Both the position numbers and the translations under genes were made by a program. 64,000 bases of DNA, taken from NCBI RefSeq assembly GCF_000832015.1, contig NZ_JXCJ01000001.1, positions 2,322,724 to 2,386,723 of the forward strand. Direction: 5' to 3'. Under the pieces are notes generated by a model. The model ran no database searches, was not told where the DNA came from, and worked only from the letters and a program-made list of their open reading frames with translations. Shown here one piece after another: positions 61,754-64,000 of this stretch; positions within the stretch are counted from its first letter, which is position 1, and every line of letters begins with the position of its first letter. This stretch comes from Gilvimarinus agarilyticus (GTDB lineage: Bacteria > Pseudomonadota > Gammaproteobacteria > Pseudomonadales > Cellvibrionaceae).

Positions 61754-62608
61754 CTACGCGGTTAACCTACCCGCGCGGTAATCGTTTATGGCTTGTTCTA
61801 TCTCTTCGTGCGTGTTCATCACAAATGGGCCGTACTGGGCGATGGGCTCGCCAATGGGTTTGCCGCCAATCAGCAGTAGCCGCAGTGGCTCTGTGCCCGC
61901 AGCGGTAATGGCAATGCTGTCGCCATCACTGAGTAAGCCTGCCGTGCTGGTATTAACCAGGCGTTTATCTTCACCCACCAGCGCTTGGCCTTCGTACGGG
62001 TACAAAAACAAATGGTGCCCCTCGGGCACGTTAAATTGCTCAGTAATGCCGGCCGGTAGCGCGATATCCCAGTACACAGGCTCGGTGCTTAGGCCCGAGA
62101 TTGTACCCGTGGTTGTCTTGCCGCTGTGGCTTAACGCCCCCGCGATAATTTTTACCGAGGCGCCGGAGTTAAGTGCCACAACGGGTATCGTGTCGGCGGC
62201 AATATCGCGATACGCCGCCGGCTTCATTTTCTCCTTGGCGGGTAGGTTTAGCCAAAGCTGAAACCCACGCATTTTGCCCTCGAGTTGTTGCGGCATTTCT
62301 GAGTGAATAATACCCCGGGCGGCGGTCATCCACTGCACGTCACCGGCTTTTAAGTCACCGCGATTGCCCATGTGGTCTTTGTGCAGCATATGGCCGTCGA
62401 GCATGTAGGTGACGGTTTCAAAGCCGCGGTGCGGATGCGACGGAAAACCCGCCATATAGTCGGCGGCGTTTTCGGAGTTAAACTCATCCAGCATCAACAC
62501 CGGGTCGTGACGCACTCTGGGGCCTTGGCCCAGGCTGCGTTTAATTTTTACCCCCGCGCCCTCGCTGGCGGCTAATGCGGGGATCAACTGCTGTATTTCG
62601 CGGCTCAT
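61754..62608 (-). CDS. Pirin family protein
   Basis: The ATG at 62608, with GGAGGGG just upstream, gives MSREIQQLIPALAAS and 284 aa; the longer frame to 62656 has no such support. Bicupin fold: FPSHPHRGFETVTYML and HKDHMGNRGDLKAGDVQWM with ARGIIHSEMP carry the pirin metal-binding His/His/His/Glu set. Bacterial pirins (YhhW type) have quercetinase or regulatory roles; the substrate is unknown here. It starts just after azoR, and both are on the minus strand, likely one redox-response operon under the LysR gene. Confidence 0.92.
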   Translation of the reverse strand: MSREIQQLIPALAASEGAGVKIKRSLGQGPRVRHDPVLMLDEFNSENAADYMAGFPSHPHRGFETVTYMLDGHMLHKDHMGNRGDLKAGDVQWMTAARGIIHSEMPQQLEGKMRGFQLWLNLPAKEKMKPAAYRDIAADTIPVVALNSGASVKIIAGALSHSGKTTTGTISGLSTEPVYWDIALPAGITEQFNVPEGHHLFLYPYEGQALVGEDKRLVNTSTAGLLSDGDSIAITAAGTEPLRLLLIGGKPIGEPIAQYGPFVMNTHEEIEQAINDYRAGRLTA

Positions 62609-62652
62609 GTTAGTACCCCTCCAATGCATTGCGTTAAAAGTGCTAAGGCCTA

Positions 62653-63258
62653 TCAAGCGGCCAAGGTGCGGTTAATTTCTTGCTCGGCGCCGGCAAGCGC
62701 TTTGTCTTTGCCCTCCGGGCCCATGGCGATACCTTCGGCGTAGATAAAGTGGGTATCGGTGAGGCCCAAAAACCCAAGAAACGCCCGCATATAGCCGGTT
62801 TGTGAGTCGGCCTGAGTGCCGGCGTACAAACCGCCGCGTGCGGCCAACACGTAAACCGGAATGGCCGGTAACAAGCCTTCAGGGCCGTTGCTGGTGTACT
62901 GGAAGGTCACTCCAGAGCGGGCAATGTGGTCAAAATAGGCTTTCAGGGTAGATGGTATGCCGAAGTTGTACATGGGCAGCCCAATGGTTACCACATCGGC
63001 CGATTTTAGCTCGGCGATCAACTCGTCCGAGTAGTCGACAATACTTTGTTCGGTGGGTGTGCGTTTTTCGGCGGGCGTTAAAAAGGCGTTAAAACGCTCA
63101 CCGTCTAAGTGGGGCACCGGGCTTGCGGCAACATCGCGCACTAGCACCCGGCCATCGGGGTTTTGCTGCTGCCAGCGCTGCACAAACTGGTTGCTTAAGT
63201 AGCTTGATTGACCGTCATCACCGTTAAGGCTGCTTTTGATCTGTAACAGAGTTTTCAT
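62653..63258 (-). CDS. azoR: FMN-dependent NADH:quinone oxidoreductase / azoreductase
   Basis: A 201-aa flavodoxin-fold enzyme of the AzoR family that reduces quinones and azo compounds with NADH. Visible features: LLQIKSSLNGDDGQSSYLSNQF (FMN phosphate loop), IGLPMYNFGIPSTLKAYFDHIARSGVTF, and AARGGLYAGTQADSQTGYMRAFLGFLG. The stop is 45 nt upstream of the pirin start. Divergent from a LysR-type regulator, a common setting for azoR. Confidence 0.94.
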   Translation of the reverse strand: MKTLLQIKSSLNGDDGQSSYLSNQFVQRWQQQNPDGRVLVRDVAASPVPHLDGERFNAFLTPAEKRTPTEQSIVDYSDELIAELKSADVVTIGLPMYNFGIPSTLKAYFDHIARSGVTFQYTSNGPEGLLPAIPVYVLAARGGLYAGTQADSQTGYMRAFLGFLGLTDTHFIYAEGIAMGPEGKDKALAGAEQEINRTLAA

Positions 63259-63393
63259 GGTTAGGCTTCCTGGTTAATGTCTATGGGTCTATTAAAGTAT
63301 TTGCTGTCCCGATGATAAATAGCTAAATTCACCCTAATATGATCGAAAATATCGAAGTGTTGCTGTTGCGCAATTTAACCACCAGGATGAGAC

Positions 63394-64000
63394 ATGCCAA
63401 AAGACATTAAAGTAACGCTGGATCAGTGGCGGGCCCTGATTGCGGTGATCGAGTGCGGCGGTTACGCCCATGCCGCCGAGAAACTGGGTAAAAGCCAATC
63501 GACGGTGTCATACGCTATCAACCAGCTAGAGCAAGCGCTGCAAGTCGCGGTGTTTAAAATTGAAGGTCGTCGCGCCATTGCCACGCCCGCAGGCGAAAGC
63601 CTGTACCGGCGGGCGCGGCACTTGTTGGATGAGGCCGGGTCGCTGGAGGATGCCGCGGCGCGGATGGGGCAAAAGATCGAGCCCGAGGTACGACTGGCGG
63701 CCGACTTGCTGGCCCCGGCGAGCGAGATACTGCATTGCTTGCAGGAGTTTACCCAGCAGTATCCGACCACACGGGCCGATGTTTTAGAGTCCGTGTTAAG
63801 TGGTACAGAGGATGCGCTGGTCCAGCGGCAAGTCGATTTAGCCATTATCGGCCGTGTGCCCGCCGGGTTTATTGGCGATTACCTGCGCACTATATCCTTG
63901 ATTGGCGTGGCCGCACCGTCGCATCCGCTACATCAGCTCGGGCGCGAGGTCACTCAGGAGGATCTGCGTCATCACCGCCAGCTCATTGTCCGTGACTCGG
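63394..64000 (+). CDS. LysR-family regulator, C-terminus outside window
   Basis: From the ATG at 63394 (AGGATGAG upstream) about 202 residues are present, with the frame open at base 64000. The N-terminal winged helix-turn-helix reads LDQWRALIAVIECGGYAHAAEKLGKSQSTVSYAINQLEQAL, followed by the start of the effector-binding domain (EVRLAADLLAPASEIL, LVQRQVDLAIIGRVPAG). It is divergent from azoR across 135 nt that include a TCGA-N5-TCGA dyad (63343-63355), a possible binding site. Its likely targets are azoR and pirin, inferred from position. Confidence 0.9.
   Translation, partial: MPKDIKVTLDQWRALIAVIECGGYAHAAEKLGKSQSTVSYAINQLEQALQVAVFKIEGRRAIATPAGESLYRRARHLLDEAGSLEDAAARMGQKIEPEVRLAADLLAPASEILHCLQEFTQQYPTTRADVLESVLSGTEDALVQRQVDLAIIGRVPAGFIGDYLRTISLIGVAAPSHPLHQLGREVTQEDLRHHRQLIVRDS

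Noticed and set aside
62609-62656. Upstream extension of the pirin frame
   Set aside because: The internal ATG at 62608 has a strong GGAGGGG site and begins the conserved sequence.
1-64000. CRISPR array, rRNA or tRNA genes
   Set aside because: No regularly spaced repeats, no T-loop-like tRNA signatures and no rRNA sequence were noticed on reading; a dedicated scan was not possible.

Overview
The window looks like a chromosomal segment of a marine or halotolerant gammaproteobacterium. Core proteins resemble Pseudomonas and Cellvibrionales homologues, the gene order map / rpsB-tsf-pyrH-frr-uppS-cdsA-dxr-rseP-bamA-skp-lpxD-fabZ-lpxA-lpxB-rnhB-dnaE is the classical gammaproteobacterial one, and a complete ectoine operon points to salt stress. 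Placement in Cellvibrionaceae or a neighbouring family is inference, not proven here. No rRNA, tRNA or CRISPR array was recognised.

Region 1 (1-5764, minus strand): an ArsC/Spx-like reductase (cut by the window edge), endonuclease III, dapC, glnD and map. Region 2 (about 5975-24621, plus strand): a translation and envelope block. It has an extended -10 promoter and structured leader before rpsB, terminators after rpsB and after tsf, then isoprenoid and phospholipid synthesis (uppS, cdsA, dxr), outer-membrane assembly (rseP, bamA, skp), lipid A genes (lpxD, fabZ, lpxA, lpxB), rnhB and dnaE. BamA carries an unusual insert in the region of loop 6 with a perfect EF-hand-like calcium loop.

Region 3 (24832-30377): osmoadaptation. 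A divergent MarR-type regulator (EctR-like) faces ectA-ectB-ectC-ask, and a membrane-anchored TPR protein overlaps the end of ask. A strong terminator sits between ectB and ectC. Region 4 (30780-34314): opgG-opgH for periplasmic glucans, again osmotic. Region 5 (34384-41561, minus): the MoxR/DUF58/DUF4381/BatA/BatB-TPR/BatD cluster. Region 6 (41965-53543): giant NAD-glutamate dehydrogenase, succinate-semialdehyde dehydrogenase, DUF2835, pyrD, rmf (minus), a 0.7-kb structured non-coding stretch, rlmKL and a small membrane protein.

Region 7 (about 53545-57290) is the accessory part and the most interesting. After a repeat-rich stretch there are three gene cassettes, each with a single plus-strand ORF followed by an attC-like recombination site (CTAACAA...GGCGTTAG with internal inverted repeats), and no integrase in the window. 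The cassettes encode a protein with an HEPN-type R-x4-H motif, a 403-aa protein with a C-terminal PD-(D/E)XK nuclease signature and low GC, and a two-helix membrane protein. A role in phage defence or stress is possible but is inference.

Region 8 (57471-64000) returns to ordinary chromosome: DUF1840, a YdeI-family protein, an ABC exporter, two unknown envelope proteins, pirin, an AzoR-type azoreductase, and a divergent LysR regulator cut by the window end.
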